From the NCBI GenBank assembly GCA_021768985.1, contig JAETTR010000055.1, positions 1 through 7,141 on the forward strand: a stretch of DNA of 7,141 bases, written 5' to 3'. The notes beneath the pieces are model-generated. The model had not been told where the DNA came from. It did not search any database and worked only from the letters and a program-made list of their open reading frames with translations. This document shows positions 1-6,598 of the stretch, piece after piece. The translations under genes were made by a program, and so were the position numbers. This stretch comes from Bacillota bacterium. Lineage in GTDB: Bacteria; Bacillota; Clostridia; Christensenellales; Borkfalkiaceae. The first letter of the stretch is position 1. The number at the start of each line of letters is the position of its first letter.

Positions 1-538
1 CGCACGAACCGACGATCCCGATGACGACGAGCAGGAGATATCCGCCGAAATTCAGATGAAAGAGATCGACGGGATTACCGTGCGGCAAAAAGCACAGACT
101 CGCCGCGGCGGCGAGCGGAATCAGACCGGCAAGCGCGTGTTTCCAGGTCACCTTTCCGCCCTTGCATTTTTCCGTGACCGAAGGGAGTCCGCCGATCGCC
201 AGCCCCACGAACAGCGTTACCGTGGGAATGGGAAAATGCTTCAATCCCCATTGAATGGGCAGTATCAGCGCGGCGATTCCGAGCAGCATGCCGATCAGAA
301 TGGGAAGCAGGAACAGAAAGCTCTTTTTAAAGCTTTTAAAGATATCTGCGATCGCCCCGACGAGTTTTTCGTAGATGCCGAGGATCGCCGCGACCGAACC
401 GCCCGAAAACCCCGGTATGATAAACGCCACGCCGATCGCGACCCCGCGCAACACGTTGGCAAGAAACTCTACGAGTTTGTTTTGTTTTTTCTCCCGTTCG
501 GGCGTCTCTTCCGAAGGCGGCACTATCTCTTCTTCCAT
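1..538 (-). CDS. popT: DUF368 family polyprenyl-phosphate transporter (PopT type), 3' end missing
   Basis: This is a partial gene: 179 residues are visible and the frame stays open to the window edge, so the C-terminal part is missing (family members are usually around 270-320 residues). After an acidic/basic cytoplasmic leader (residues 1-25), residues 31-60 carry the family signature, seen as RGVAIGVAFIIPGFSGGS followed by AAILGIYEKL. Hydrophobic segments follow at about 73-95, 104-118, 134-150 and 166-179. DUF368 proteins are known to return undecaprenyl phosphate, the lipid carrier for peptidoglycan and teichoic-acid building blocks, across the membrane. The start at 538 is chosen because AGAGG lies 5 bases upstream and an in-frame TAA lies just before it. 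It follows glpK by 40 bases with no terminator between them, so it is probably the next gene in that operon. Family assignment is firm; the exact substrate is inferred from the family. Confidence 0.88.
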   Translation of the reverse strand, partial: MEEEIVPPSEETPEREKKQNKLVEFLANVLRGVAIGVAFIIPGFSGGSVAAILGIYEKLVGAIADIFKSFKKSFLFLLPILIGMLLGIAALILPIQWGLKHFPIPTVTLFVGLAIGGLPSVTEKCKGGKVTWKHALAGLIPLAAAASLCFLPHGNPVDLFHLNFGGYLLLVVIGIVGSC

Positions 539-578
539 AAATTCCTCTACTTAATTTATGCAGTTTATCTTTTGTTTA

Positions 579-2045
579 TCACACCGTCAGCGCGCGTTTT
601 ACGGCAAGGCGGTACGCGGCGTACAGCTCGTCGAATTTCTTCCGTTCCTCGGTGCATGTGAATATCTTTTCCGAACGGCGCAAACGGGGCACTTCGCCGA
701 TTCCCACGAGCCCGCGGGAGACCGCGCACATCAGCGCCGCGCCGAGCGCGGTGCTCTCCCGTTCCGCGGGGCGGTTGATCGACACTCCCAAAACGTCCGC
801 CTGAAACTGCATTAAGAAATCGTTCGCCGAAGCTCCGCCGTCGCACTTGATTTCGCGCAGACAGATTCCGCTGTCCGCTTCCATGCTCTCGGAGAGATCG
901 CGCGCGCCGTAGGCGATGCTTTCCAGCACCGCGCGCACGATATGCGCCCGCGTGGTGCCGCGCGTGATCCCCGTCAGCAAGCCGCGCGCGTCGGGGTTCC
1001 AATAGGGCGCGCCGAGCCCCGTAAACGCAGGCACGAAATACACCCCGCCGTTGTCGGGAACGCTCCCCGCGATCCGTTCGCTCTCCGCGCTCGAAGAGAT
1101 CAGCCCCACCTCGTCGCGCAGCCACTGCACCGCGCTCCCCGCGTTAAAGGCGCGTCCTTCCAACGCGTAAGCGGTTCTTCCGCCCACCGTATAGCCGACG
1201 GTCGTAAGCACTCCCTTTTCCGAAGCGACGCAATTCCCGCCCGTGTTGAAGAGCAGGAACAGCCCCGTGCCGTAGGTGATCTTTCCGTCGCCCGCGTTCA
1301 GGCACCCCTGCCCGAACAGAGCGGCTTGCTGATCGCCGAGCACGCCCGCGATCGGAATGCGCTTTCCGCCGATCACCGCTTCTCCCATCAGGGAGTCGCT
1401 CGGGCGCGCCTCGGGCAAAATCTCCCGCGGAACGCCGAAACGGTTCAACAGCCCGTCGTCCCACGCGAGCCTGCGGATATCGAACAGCATGGTGCGCGAA
1501 GCGTTGGTATAGTCGGTGACGAAGCTCTTGCCCTCCGTCAGCTTGTAAATGAGATAACTGTCCACCGTGCCCGCGCGCAGGTTCCCCTCTTTCAACAGAG
1601 TCCGCGCTTCGGGAACGTGATCGAGAATCCATTTGATCTTGCTCGCCGAAAAGTACGCATCGGGAATCAGTCCCGTGCGCGAACGGATCAGGTCCTTCGT
1701 CTCCCGATCGAGCGAGGCGCAAAACGCGCTCGTGCGGCGGCACTGCCACACGATGGCGGGGCAAATCGGCTCGCCCGTGCGCGCGTTCCAGACGACGACG
1801 GTTTCCCGCTGATTGGTGATCCCTACGCCCGCGACGCGCTCCGCGCCCGCAAACCGCACGCAATCGTTCAGACAGTACACCGCTTTGTAGTAAATTTCGT
1901 TCGCGTCCTGTTCCACCCAACCGGGATTGGGAAAGCTCTGCGTCACTTCCTGTTGCACGCTGTGCACGAACTTGCCCTTTTTGTCGTCGAACACGAACGC
2001 GCGCACGCTCGTCGTGCCCGCGTCCAGCGCGATTACGTAGCTCAT
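579..2045 (-). CDS. glpK: Glycerol kinase
   Basis: A complete 488-residue FGGY-family kinase that phosphorylates glycerol with ATP to sn-glycerol-3-phosphate in the cytoplasm, feeding phospholipid and teichoic-acid synthesis or glycolysis. Seen: N-terminal nucleotide-binding fold (IALDAGTTSVRAFVFD, residues 5-20), PNPGWVEQDANEI (39-51), the glycerol-binding GITNQRET (75-82; R80 and E81), Y131, FGGY signature 1 at 131-143, the catalytic Asp in GDQQAALFGQ (D238), TYGTG (257-261), AFTGLGAPYW (340-349) and FGGY signature 2 at 355-375. These motifs separate it from xylulokinase and gluconokinase relatives. Length is close to the usual ~500. The loop before D238 reads VIGGKRIPIAG: it lacks the His that HPr phosphorylates in many Firmicutes enzymes and is shorter than the E. 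coli fructose-1,6-bisphosphate loop. Its ribosome site overlaps the stop of the preceding DUF2207 gene, 13 bases away. No glpF or glpD/glpO is visible nearby. Confidence 0.97.
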   Translation of the reverse strand: MSYVIALDAGTTSVRAFVFDDKKGKFVHSVQQEVTQSFPNPGWVEQDANEIYYKAVYCLNDCVRFAGAERVAGVGITNQRETVVVWNARTGEPICPAIVWQCRRTSAFCASLDRETKDLIRSRTGLIPDAYFSASKIKWILDHVPEARTLLKEGNLRAGTVDSYLIYKLTEGKSFVTDYTNASRTMLFDIRRLAWDDGLLNRFGVPREILPEARPSDSLMGEAVIGGKRIPIAGVLGDQQAALFGQGCLNAGDGKITYGTGLFLLFNTGGNCVASEKGVLTTVGYTVGGRTAYALEGRAFNAGSAVQWLRDEVGLISSSAESERIAGSVPDNGGVYFVPAFTGLGAPYWNPDARGLLTGITRGTTRAHIVRAVLESIAYGARDLSESMEADSGICLREIKCDGGASANDFLMQFQADVLGVSINRPAERESTALGAALMCAVSRGLVGIGEVPRLRRSEKIFTCTEERKKFDELYAAYRLAVKRALTV

Positions 2046-2054
2046 AATTTTCTT

Positions 2055-2061
2055 CTCCTTA
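2055..2061 (-). promoter_or_regulatory. glpK ribosome binding site overlapping the upstream stop codon
   Basis: On the minus strand the sequence TAAGGAG combines the TAA stop of the DUF2207 gene (2061-2059) with the GGAG of the glpK ribosome site, 9 bases before the glpK ATG. Ribosomes finishing the upstream gene end exactly on the next initiation signal, which suggests translational coupling. Confidence 0.8.
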
Positions 2062-3975
2062 ACAGCTGCGTCCGCCGCCCCCGCCGAAGCCGCCTCCGCC
2101 GAACCCGCCGCCGAAGCCGCCGCTCCCGAATTTCCCGCCTCCGCCTTTCGACGAAGGGCGCGAAACCATATTGCGTACGAGCGAAGCGTTCATCGTGCGG
2201 AACATCGTTCTCCACATGAAATAGTCGAACACGAAATCGGCGGACGAATTGCGCATGTACGAAGGCGCCTTCACGTTCAGCCCCGAGAATTTATCCGTCC
2301 AGGCGTCGGTGACGCCGAGCACCTGCGCGTAGGGCAATATCTCGTAATACAGTTCGGGATTCTCTTTCAGCATAAACTCAATTTTATCCCGTTCGGTAAA
2401 CTCGATAAACTGTTTGAACCCGAGAATTTTGCCGAGCTTTTCGTTGTACTCGGGCGTACGGCGCTGAAAGATTCCCGCAACGCACCCGACGGCGACCGCG
2501 CATGCGCTCAACAAGAACGTGGTGACCCGCGTAAACGCCGCGCACGGGAACAGCATGCCCGCAAGGGAAACGATCATCCCGACGGCAATCCCCGCGCCGA
2601 TCGAAAGCGCCTTTTTGCCCTTCTTCCATTTATGGTAGCGTTGCGCGGCGACGTTGGTTCCGACCGCGCCCGCAAAGAATCCCACGACGCAGGTGACGAA
2701 GTTCACCCAGAAAAAGTAGCCGCTCCCGACGAACGCGAGCGCGTACAAAAACGCAAAGCCGCCGAGGAACAACACCGAAAGCACGGCGAACAAGGCGAAA
2801 AACAAGTTGCTCTTCGTTTCGTAAAAGCGGACCTTTTCCGCCGAAACTCCGGCTTTTACCGCCTCTGCCGTCCGATAAAAGGAATTGCCGAGGTCGGAAG
2901 CCCGCACGCTCTCGCGGTTACTGAACAGCCCTTCGTAAAAGAGCTTGCAATGCGCGGGCAGATCGCCGATCGGCTTTTGAGTCTTGATCAGAAGCGGGTC
3001 GTCTTCCGAGCCCGACATGTCGATCGTGAGATATCCTTCCGCCGCCAGCCAGAACACCAGCGATCCGATGTCCTCGCTGTCGATGCTGTTGTCGATCATC
3101 TTGCCCATGCGGAGCGGATCCATGCCGTACGGCGGTTTGAAATCCACCGTTTTGATCAGGAGCGGTTGACGAAAGAGAAACACCTTCGCAAGCGCGGCAA
3201 GCGCGACGAGCACGACGCCGATCAGAACCGCCCAGAGTGCGGAAAAATCGAACGAGGACGAAAGCGCGCCCTTCTGATAATTCATATCCAGCGTGATCCC
3301 CGCGACGTTGATTTCTCCGTCGGAGACCGAGCGCGGAAGCCGTTCGGCTTTGACCGTAATCACGTTCCCGTTCTGAACGCCGCCGTCGGTATAGCGATTA
3401 TACTTCGTACCGTGTTCGCCCGAAAAGACCGCCTTTAAGGTAACGCCCTGCGGCACGGTTACCCGCACGGTAACATCCTGAAGCTCGTACTGCCAACCGT
3501 AACCGATCGCGTTCAGGGAGAACACGTCGCCGTGAACCGCAGGCAACACCATTTCATAGGAAATGACGTAAGTGCGCGTCTGTCCGTATACGGTGCCCTG
3601 CCCGCGCAAGTAATAGGAGAGATAATTGGAATCGTCGGTATGTATTTTCGGGGAGAAATCCGGATTGTCGCAGGTCGCCGAAAGCTTGCGGTACCGCACG
3701 CCGCCGCCCAGAGGCAGATCGCGGATAATGCCGTGCAGGCTGTTCTCCCAACCGTTCCCGCTGCGGAACGAGGCGGTGATCGTCTCCTTTACCGAAACGA
3801 CGAGGCTTTCCGAAACCTCCATCTCCATATCGTATTTCGTAACCGTATAATCGCTCCGCGCGGAATCCGCGTGCGAAACGGAAACGGGCGGGGTAACCCC
3901 CGCCCATAAAGCAAGTGCGAGGAGAAGCGCGGCGATCGCCGCAAATATCCCCTTACTACTTAGCATTCTTTTCAT
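2059..3975 (-). CDS. DUF2207 domain membrane protein with glycine-rich C-terminal tail
   Basis: A 638-residue membrane protein of the DUF2207 family; its biochemical role is not established. Seen in order: signal peptide (about 1-36, ending VSHA before DSA); extracytoplasmic beta-rich domain (about 40-240) with the typical segments SVKETITASF and GIIRDLPL; membrane segment 247-268; a soluble domain (270-388) containing PPYGMDPLRMGKMID and LVFWLAAEGYLTID; four membrane segments at about 389-410, 416-440, 458-478 and 483-503; a soluble domain with the family motif YEILPYAQVLGVTDAW (544-559); and a glycine-rich tail (611-638) ending in Cys. With the signal peptide cleaved, the basic loop at 447-455 and the C-terminus both fall on the cytoplasmic side. 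It follows lemA by 15 bases; lemA plus DUF2207 is a recurrent pair. The true start may be the ATG at 3966 (Met4), since the ribosome site sits only 2 bases before the ATG at 3975. Confidence 0.9.
   Translation of the reverse strand: MKRMLSSKGIFAAIAALLLALALWAGVTPPVSVSHADSARSDYTVTKYDMEMEVSESLVVSVKETITASFRSGNGWENSLHGIIRDLPLGGGVRYRKLSATCDNPDFSPKIHTDDSNYLSYYLRGQGTVYGQTRTYVISYEMVLPAVHGDVFSLNAIGYGWQYELQDVTVRVTVPQGVTLKAVFSGEHGTKYNRYTDGGVQNGNVITVKAERLPRSVSDGEINVAGITLDMNYQKGALSSSFDFSALWAVLIGVVLVALAALAKVFLFRQPLLIKTVDFKPPYGMDPLRMGKMIDNSIDSEDIGSLVFWLAAEGYLTIDMSGSEDDPLLIKTQKPIGDLPAHCKLFYEGLFSNRESVRASDLGNSFYRTAEAVKAGVSAEKVRFYETKSNLFFALFAVLSVLFLGGFAFLYALAFVGSGYFFWVNFVTCVVGFFAGAVGTNVAAQRYHKWKKGKKALSIGAGIAVGMIVSLAGMLFPCAAFTRVTTFLLSACAVAVGCVAGIFQRRTPEYNEKLGKILGFKQFIEFTERDKIEFMLKENPELYYEILPYAQVLGVTDAWTDKFSGLNVKAPSYMRNSSADFVFDYFMWRTMFRTMNASLVRNMVSRPSSKGGGGKFGSGGFGGGFGGGGFGGGGGRSC
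2062..2145 (-). repeat. Low-complexity glycine-rich coding repeat (tail of DUF2207 protein)
   Basis: These 28 codons encode residues 611-638, almost all Gly broken by Phe (KFGSGGFGGGFGGGGFGGG) and ending GRSC. On the plus strand this appears as imperfect CCGCC/GAA repeats. Such Gly/Phe or Gly/Ser tails are common at the C-terminus of DUF2207 and some other small-domain membrane proteins. The region is prone to length variation and to assembly error. Confidence 0.85.
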
Positions 3976-3977
3976 AT

Positions 3978-3984
3978 TCCTTTC
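3978..3984 (-). promoter_or_regulatory. Ribosome binding site that decides the DUF2207 start
   Basis: GAAAGGA on the minus strand lies only 2 bases before the ATG at 3975 but 11 bases before the in-frame ATG at 3966. The first spacing is unusually short, so initiation at 3966 (shortening the protein by MKR) is at least as likely. The first start gives a more positively charged signal-peptide head. Confidence 0.5.
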
Positions 3985-3990
3985 AAGCCC

Positions 3991-4584
3991 TTAAAAACTG
4001 ACCTTTACGTTCTGACGCTCTTCTTCGGAATCGAGCTCGAAGTATTTGCGTTTTTCGAGCTTCATTTTGCGCGCGACGATCCCCGTAAAGAACAGATCGA
4101 TCTTCGTATTCAGTTCCTTGACGGTGCCGTTGTAATACTTGCGCGCCGAAGCGAGTTCGGTTTCGATCTCTTTGAGCTGTCTTTGCAGATCCATGAAATT
4201 GGCGTTCGCCTTTAATTCGGGATAAGCTTCCTTCAATTTGAACAGCGATTTCAGCGTGCCCGAAAGCGCGTTTTCCGCGGCGATCTTGTCGTCGCCCTTG
4301 GCGGAAATCGCAAGATTGCGCGCCTTAATGACCGCTTCCAGCGTTTCGCTCTCATGCTTGGCGTAGCCCTTTACCGTCTCCACGAGATTGGGAATCAGAT
4401 CGTAACGCTTTTTCAGATGCACGTCGATCGTCGCCCAGCCCTCTTCGGTCAGGTTTTTCAAGCCCTGCAGCTTATTGTATGTGGAAATGTACCAGATAAC
4501 AATGATAATCAGAATCAGCGCGGCGGCAACACCCATGCAAATCCCGACGATCGCACCCGTGTTCAAAGCAAGCAAACCGTTCAT
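3991..4584 (-). CDS. lemA: LemA family membrane protein
   Basis: A complete 197-residue LemA protein. Seen: a short outer N-terminus and one membrane segment (about 10-33, AIVGICMGVAAALILIIIVI), then a long helical domain with the family hallmarks YNKLQGLKN (36-44), WATIDVHLKKRYDLIPNLVE (50-69) and VKGYAKHE (71-78), and further downstream ARKYYNGTVKELN (147-159). Length is typical (about 180-200). LemA proteins are known as single-pass membrane proteins with a four-helix-like soluble domain; a biochemical function is not settled. The start at 4584 has a very strong ribosome site (GGAGGTG, 4 bases upstream) and sits about 20 bases downstream of the predicted transcription start of a consensus promoter. 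It is the first gene of the lemA > DUF2207 > glpK > popT run. Confidence 0.95.
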   Translation of the reverse strand: MNGLLALNTGAIVGICMGVAAALILIIIVIWYISTYNKLQGLKNLTEEGWATIDVHLKKRYDLIPNLVETVKGYAKHESETLEAVIKARNLAISAKGDDKIAAENALSGTLKSLFKLKEAYPELKANANFMDLQRQLKEIETELASARKYYNGTVKELNTKIDLFFTGIVARKMKLEKRKYFELDSEEERQNVKVSF

Positions 4585-4588
4585 ATTT

Positions 4589-4595
4589 CACCTCC
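4589..4595 (-). promoter_or_regulatory. Strong ribosome binding site of lemA
   Basis: GGAGGTG on the minus strand matches the 16S anti-Shine-Dalgarno over 7 bases and lies 4 bases from the ATG. It is the strongest ribosome site in the window, consistent with high expression of lemA. Confidence 0.85.
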
Positions 4596-4611
4596 GAAAC
4601 AATCCAAAATG

Positions 4612-4640
4612 ATTATACACAAAAAGAACCCCGCTGTCAA
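4612..4640 (-). promoter_or_regulatory. Perfect consensus housekeeping promoter of the lemA operon
   Basis: Minus strand: TTGACA (4640-4635), a 17-base spacer, and TATAAT (4617-4612). Both hexamers match the sigma70/sigmaA consensus at 6 of 6 and the spacer is optimal. Transcription should begin near 4605, giving a leader of about 20 bases to the lemA ATG. The upstream flank is A/T-rich. It lies in the only sizeable intergenic gap of the window, pointing at lemA. Confidence 0.92.
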
Positions 4641-4648
4641 ATCCTTTC

Positions 4649-4675
4649 AAAATATTTTCCGTCGCCGAAGAGACG
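4649..4675 (-). promoter_or_regulatory. Candidate upstream promoter element and small dyad before the lemA promoter
   Basis: AAAATATTTT (4649-4658), a 10-base self-complementary A/T block, lies 8 bases upstream of the -35 hexamer, at about -44 to -53, where an UP element would contact the RNA polymerase alpha subunit. Just beyond it CGTC-N8-GACG (4660-4675) forms a short inverted repeat. The dyad could be part of an operator, or chance. As RNA its 4-base-pair stem is too weak to be a terminator. Confidence 0.35.
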
Positions 4676-4679
4676 AATT

Positions 4680-5330
4680 TCAACTGCCCGAGAGAACGGC
4701 GTGCATCTTCTCCGCCGCCTGCGTCCTGCCCGAACAGCCGAGCTTTTCGTAGATCGCCGAAATGTAATTGCGCGCCGTGCCGTCCGTCAACTTCAACGCC
4801 GTCGCCACCTGCTTGTTTGTAAACCCTTCGCAGATCATCAGCGCGATCTCCGTTTCCCGCTCCGAGAACCCGAACTCCCTGCGCAGCTTGATTTCGCGGT
4901 CGCTCTTGACCATGCGCGCCGCGTCGGCAATCCGCCTCGCGATCTTTGCGGGTAGAATGGTATCCCCCGCGTAAGCGTTTTTGATCGCGTCGATCAGCGC
5001 GGCGGCGGAAGTGTCCTTCAACAGATAACCGCTCGCGCCGTTGTTGATCGCGTTCAGAATATAGTCGCTGTCATCGAAGGTCGTCAGGATCACGACCTTG
5101 ACCTCGGGACGGCGGCGTTTGATCTCCTGCGTGGCGATCACGCCGTTCATGTTGGGCATACGGATATCCATCAGCACCACGTCGGGCGAGGTTTCCTCCA
5201 ATAAGCGGAGCGCCTCGAACCCGTCCTGCGCGATTCCGACCACCTCGATCTCTCCGCAGGAAGAGAGCACGCTCTTGATCCCGTCGGCGAGAATCGCCTG
5301 ATCGTCGGCAAGCAAAACCTTAATCTTCAT
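4680..5330 (-). CDS. NarL/LuxR-family response regulator
   Basis: A complete 216-residue DNA-binding response regulator. The receiver domain (about 1-120) shows the acidic pair D9/D10, the phosphoacceptor D55 in VVLMDIRMPNMNG, T83/T84 in ILTTFDDSDY and the conserved K105 in GYLLKD. A linker leads to a LuxR-type helix-turn-helix at about 153-208 (FSERETEIALMICEGFTNKQ, then VATALKL, TARNYISAIYEKLG and RTQAAEKM). On phosphorylation by its kinase it should dimerise and regulate transcription. It overlaps the histidine kinase stop by 4 bases (ATGA) and has a good ribosome site, GAAGGAG, 7 bases before the ATG. Its target is not given by the sequence; the adjacent lemA promoter, 95 bases of intergenic DNA away, is the nearest candidate. 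The family resembles LiaR/DesR/NarL regulators, and which one it is functionally equivalent to cannot be told. Confidence 0.95.
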   Translation of the reverse strand: MKIKVLLADDQAILADGIKSVLSSCGEIEVVGIAQDGFEALRLLEETSPDVVLMDIRMPNMNGVIATQEIKRRRPEVKVVILTTFDDSDYILNAINNGASGYLLKDTSAAALIDAIKNAYAGDTILPAKIARRIADAARMVKSDREIKLRREFGFSERETEIALMICEGFTNKQVATALKLTDGTARNYISAIYEKLGCSGRTQAAEKMHAVLSGS

Positions 5331-6598
5331 TTCTTTTCTCCTTCACCCGTAGTATTCCGGTCGGCGGGAAGCGAAATGTGAATCTCGAATCCCTCGTCCG
5401 GTTCCGTTTCGAACCAGGCGCACCCGCCGAGTGCGCTCGCCCGCTGCTGCATACCGGAAAGCCCGAAGCCTTCCCGAAACACCTGTATTTCCATGCCTGC
5501 GCCGTTATCGCTGAGCAGAAAGGAAATTCTGCCGTCCTGCTCTTTCAGCTCGAACCAGAACGCCGTCGCGCCGCCGTGGCGCAAGCCGTTCGAAACGCCC
5601 TCTTTCAGAGAGTTGCACAAAAAACGGCGTTTGGCGTCGCAGACCGCGATCTCATCGATTTCGTATCGGATCGTGACGTTGGTGCCGTCGGTGGAATCGT
5701 GGATCACGTTCAGCAACGCGTCGCGCAGGGTCAGCACTTCGGCATTGCCGGAGAGCAAGTGCACGCTCTCGCGCAATTCTTCGAGCGCGTTTTTCGCCTG
5801 TAAATTTGCCGCGGCAATCCGCTGTTTCGCCGCCGCGGCGTCGGTATCGATCAGAAGCTTCGCCGCCTCCGTCTGCATAATGACGGTGGTGATCGAGTGC
5901 CCCGCCGTATCGTGAATATCCTTTGCGATTCGTTGCCGCTCTTCGAGCGCGGTCACTTCCTGCAACTCCTCGTACGCGACGCGCAGCTTTTCGTTGCTTT
6001 CGTTCAGCTCGTCGAACGCCTGCGCGATTTCGCGGTTCTTACGGTAGATCTGTACCGTAAAATTAAAGATAAAGAAATGGAACCCCATGATGATGAGGTC
6101 GTTGACGGCGTTCGTGATGAGCAGAACGACGTTTACCTCCTCACCGCGAAGCGCGTTGGAGATCGCGAACGAAATCAGGAACAGCCCGACGCTCGACACC
6201 CCCATGGCGATATTGCCCGTCATCTTCTCCTGATTCAAATAGAATTCCGACAAAATCACGATATACAACGTGGAGATCAGCGTTCCCGTCGTGAATACCG
6301 TAAGCACGACAAGCGCAACGGAATCGATGACGTAGCAGGGAATCTTGTGCGGGAAATCGGAAACCGCCCAGATTTTGATGACGTTTTCCGCCGCCATCAA
6401 TAAAGTCACGGGGAGAGTCACATACCAGGACTCGATCCCGAACACGTTCAGACGAAAATTCGTGGCGACGATCATGATCTCCACAAACACGAACAACAGA
6501 AAAATGAGGATCTTCCAGAACCGCAGAAAGACGGGCGTGGAATATGCTTTTTCCCGCACGTTCTCCCCTTCCTTGGCGTTGTCGTTCTTCTTTTTCAC
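5327..6598 (-). CDS. Membrane sensor histidine kinase (HisKA_3 / DesK-LiaS type)
   Basis: A 423-residue kinase, cognate partner of the response regulator that overlaps its 3' end. Seen: a basic cytoplasmic leader (1-25); five or six membrane segments between about 27 and 180 with no sizeable extracytoplasmic domain; a coiled-coil signalling helix (about 183-218); the HisKA_3 dimerisation/phosphoacceptor helix with ERQRIAKDIHDTAGHS (220-235), H229 being the phosphorylated His and D230/H234 matching the DxxxQ/H phosphatase motif; then the HATPase domain with N337 (N box, EGVSNGLRHG), DNGAGM (364-369) and GFGLSGM (377-383). All catalytic elements look intact. The start is GTG at 6598, which overlaps the radC stop as GTGA; the next in-frame Met (42) lies inside the first membrane segment, so a later start is unlikely. 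The input is probably sensed in or at the membrane, as for DesK and LiaS. The signal is unknown. Confidence 0.94.
   Translation of the reverse strand: MKKKNDNAKEGENVREKAYSTPVFLRFWKILIFLLFVFVEIMIVATNFRLNVFGIESWYVTLPVTLLMAAENVIKIWAVSDFPHKIPCYVIDSVALVVLTVFTTGTLISTLYIVILSEFYLNQEKMTGNIAMGVSSVGLFLISFAISNALRGEEVNVVLLITNAVNDLIIMGFHFFIFNFTVQIYRKNREIAQAFDELNESNEKLRVAYEELQEVTALEERQRIAKDIHDTAGHSITTVIMQTEAAKLLIDTDAAAAKQRIAAANLQAKNALEELRESVHLLSGNAEVLTLRDALLNVIHDSTDGTNVTIRYEIDEIAVCDAKRRFLCNSLKEGVSNGLRHGGATAFWFELKEQDGRISFLLSDNGAGMEIQVFREGFGLSGMQQRASALGGCAWFETEPDEGFEIHISLPADRNTTGEGEKK

Noticed and set aside
539..600. A possible promoter for the DUF368 gene (CTGACG, 17 bases, TAAACT on the minus strand).
   Set aside because: Each hexamer matches consensus at only about 4 of 6 and the -35 lies in glpK; that is expected by chance in an A/T-rich gap.
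56..661. Plus-strand open frame of 201 codons across the DUF368 gene.
   Set aside because: Opposite the conserved DUF368 signature and running into the glpK end; composition is Arg-rich and non-native.
942..2219. Long plus-strand open frame of 425 codons opposite glpK and the end of the DUF2207 gene.
   Set aside because: It is Arg/Ala/His-rich without any recognisable domain and lies opposite a fully conserved glycerol kinase; it is a mirror frame of G+C-rich codons.
2632..3438. Plus-strand open frame of 268 codons opposite the DUF2207 gene.
   Set aside because: Charged, low-complexity composition with no family motif, antisense to a recognised gene.
4660..4675. CGTC-N8-GACG as a terminator for the response regulator.
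   Set aside because: The stem is only 4 base pairs with an 8-base loop and is not followed by a clean T-run.
5897..6403. Plus-strand open frame of 168 codons opposite the histidine kinase.
   Set aside because: Antisense to the membrane region of an intact kinase; Asp/Arg-rich mirror of hydrophobic codons.
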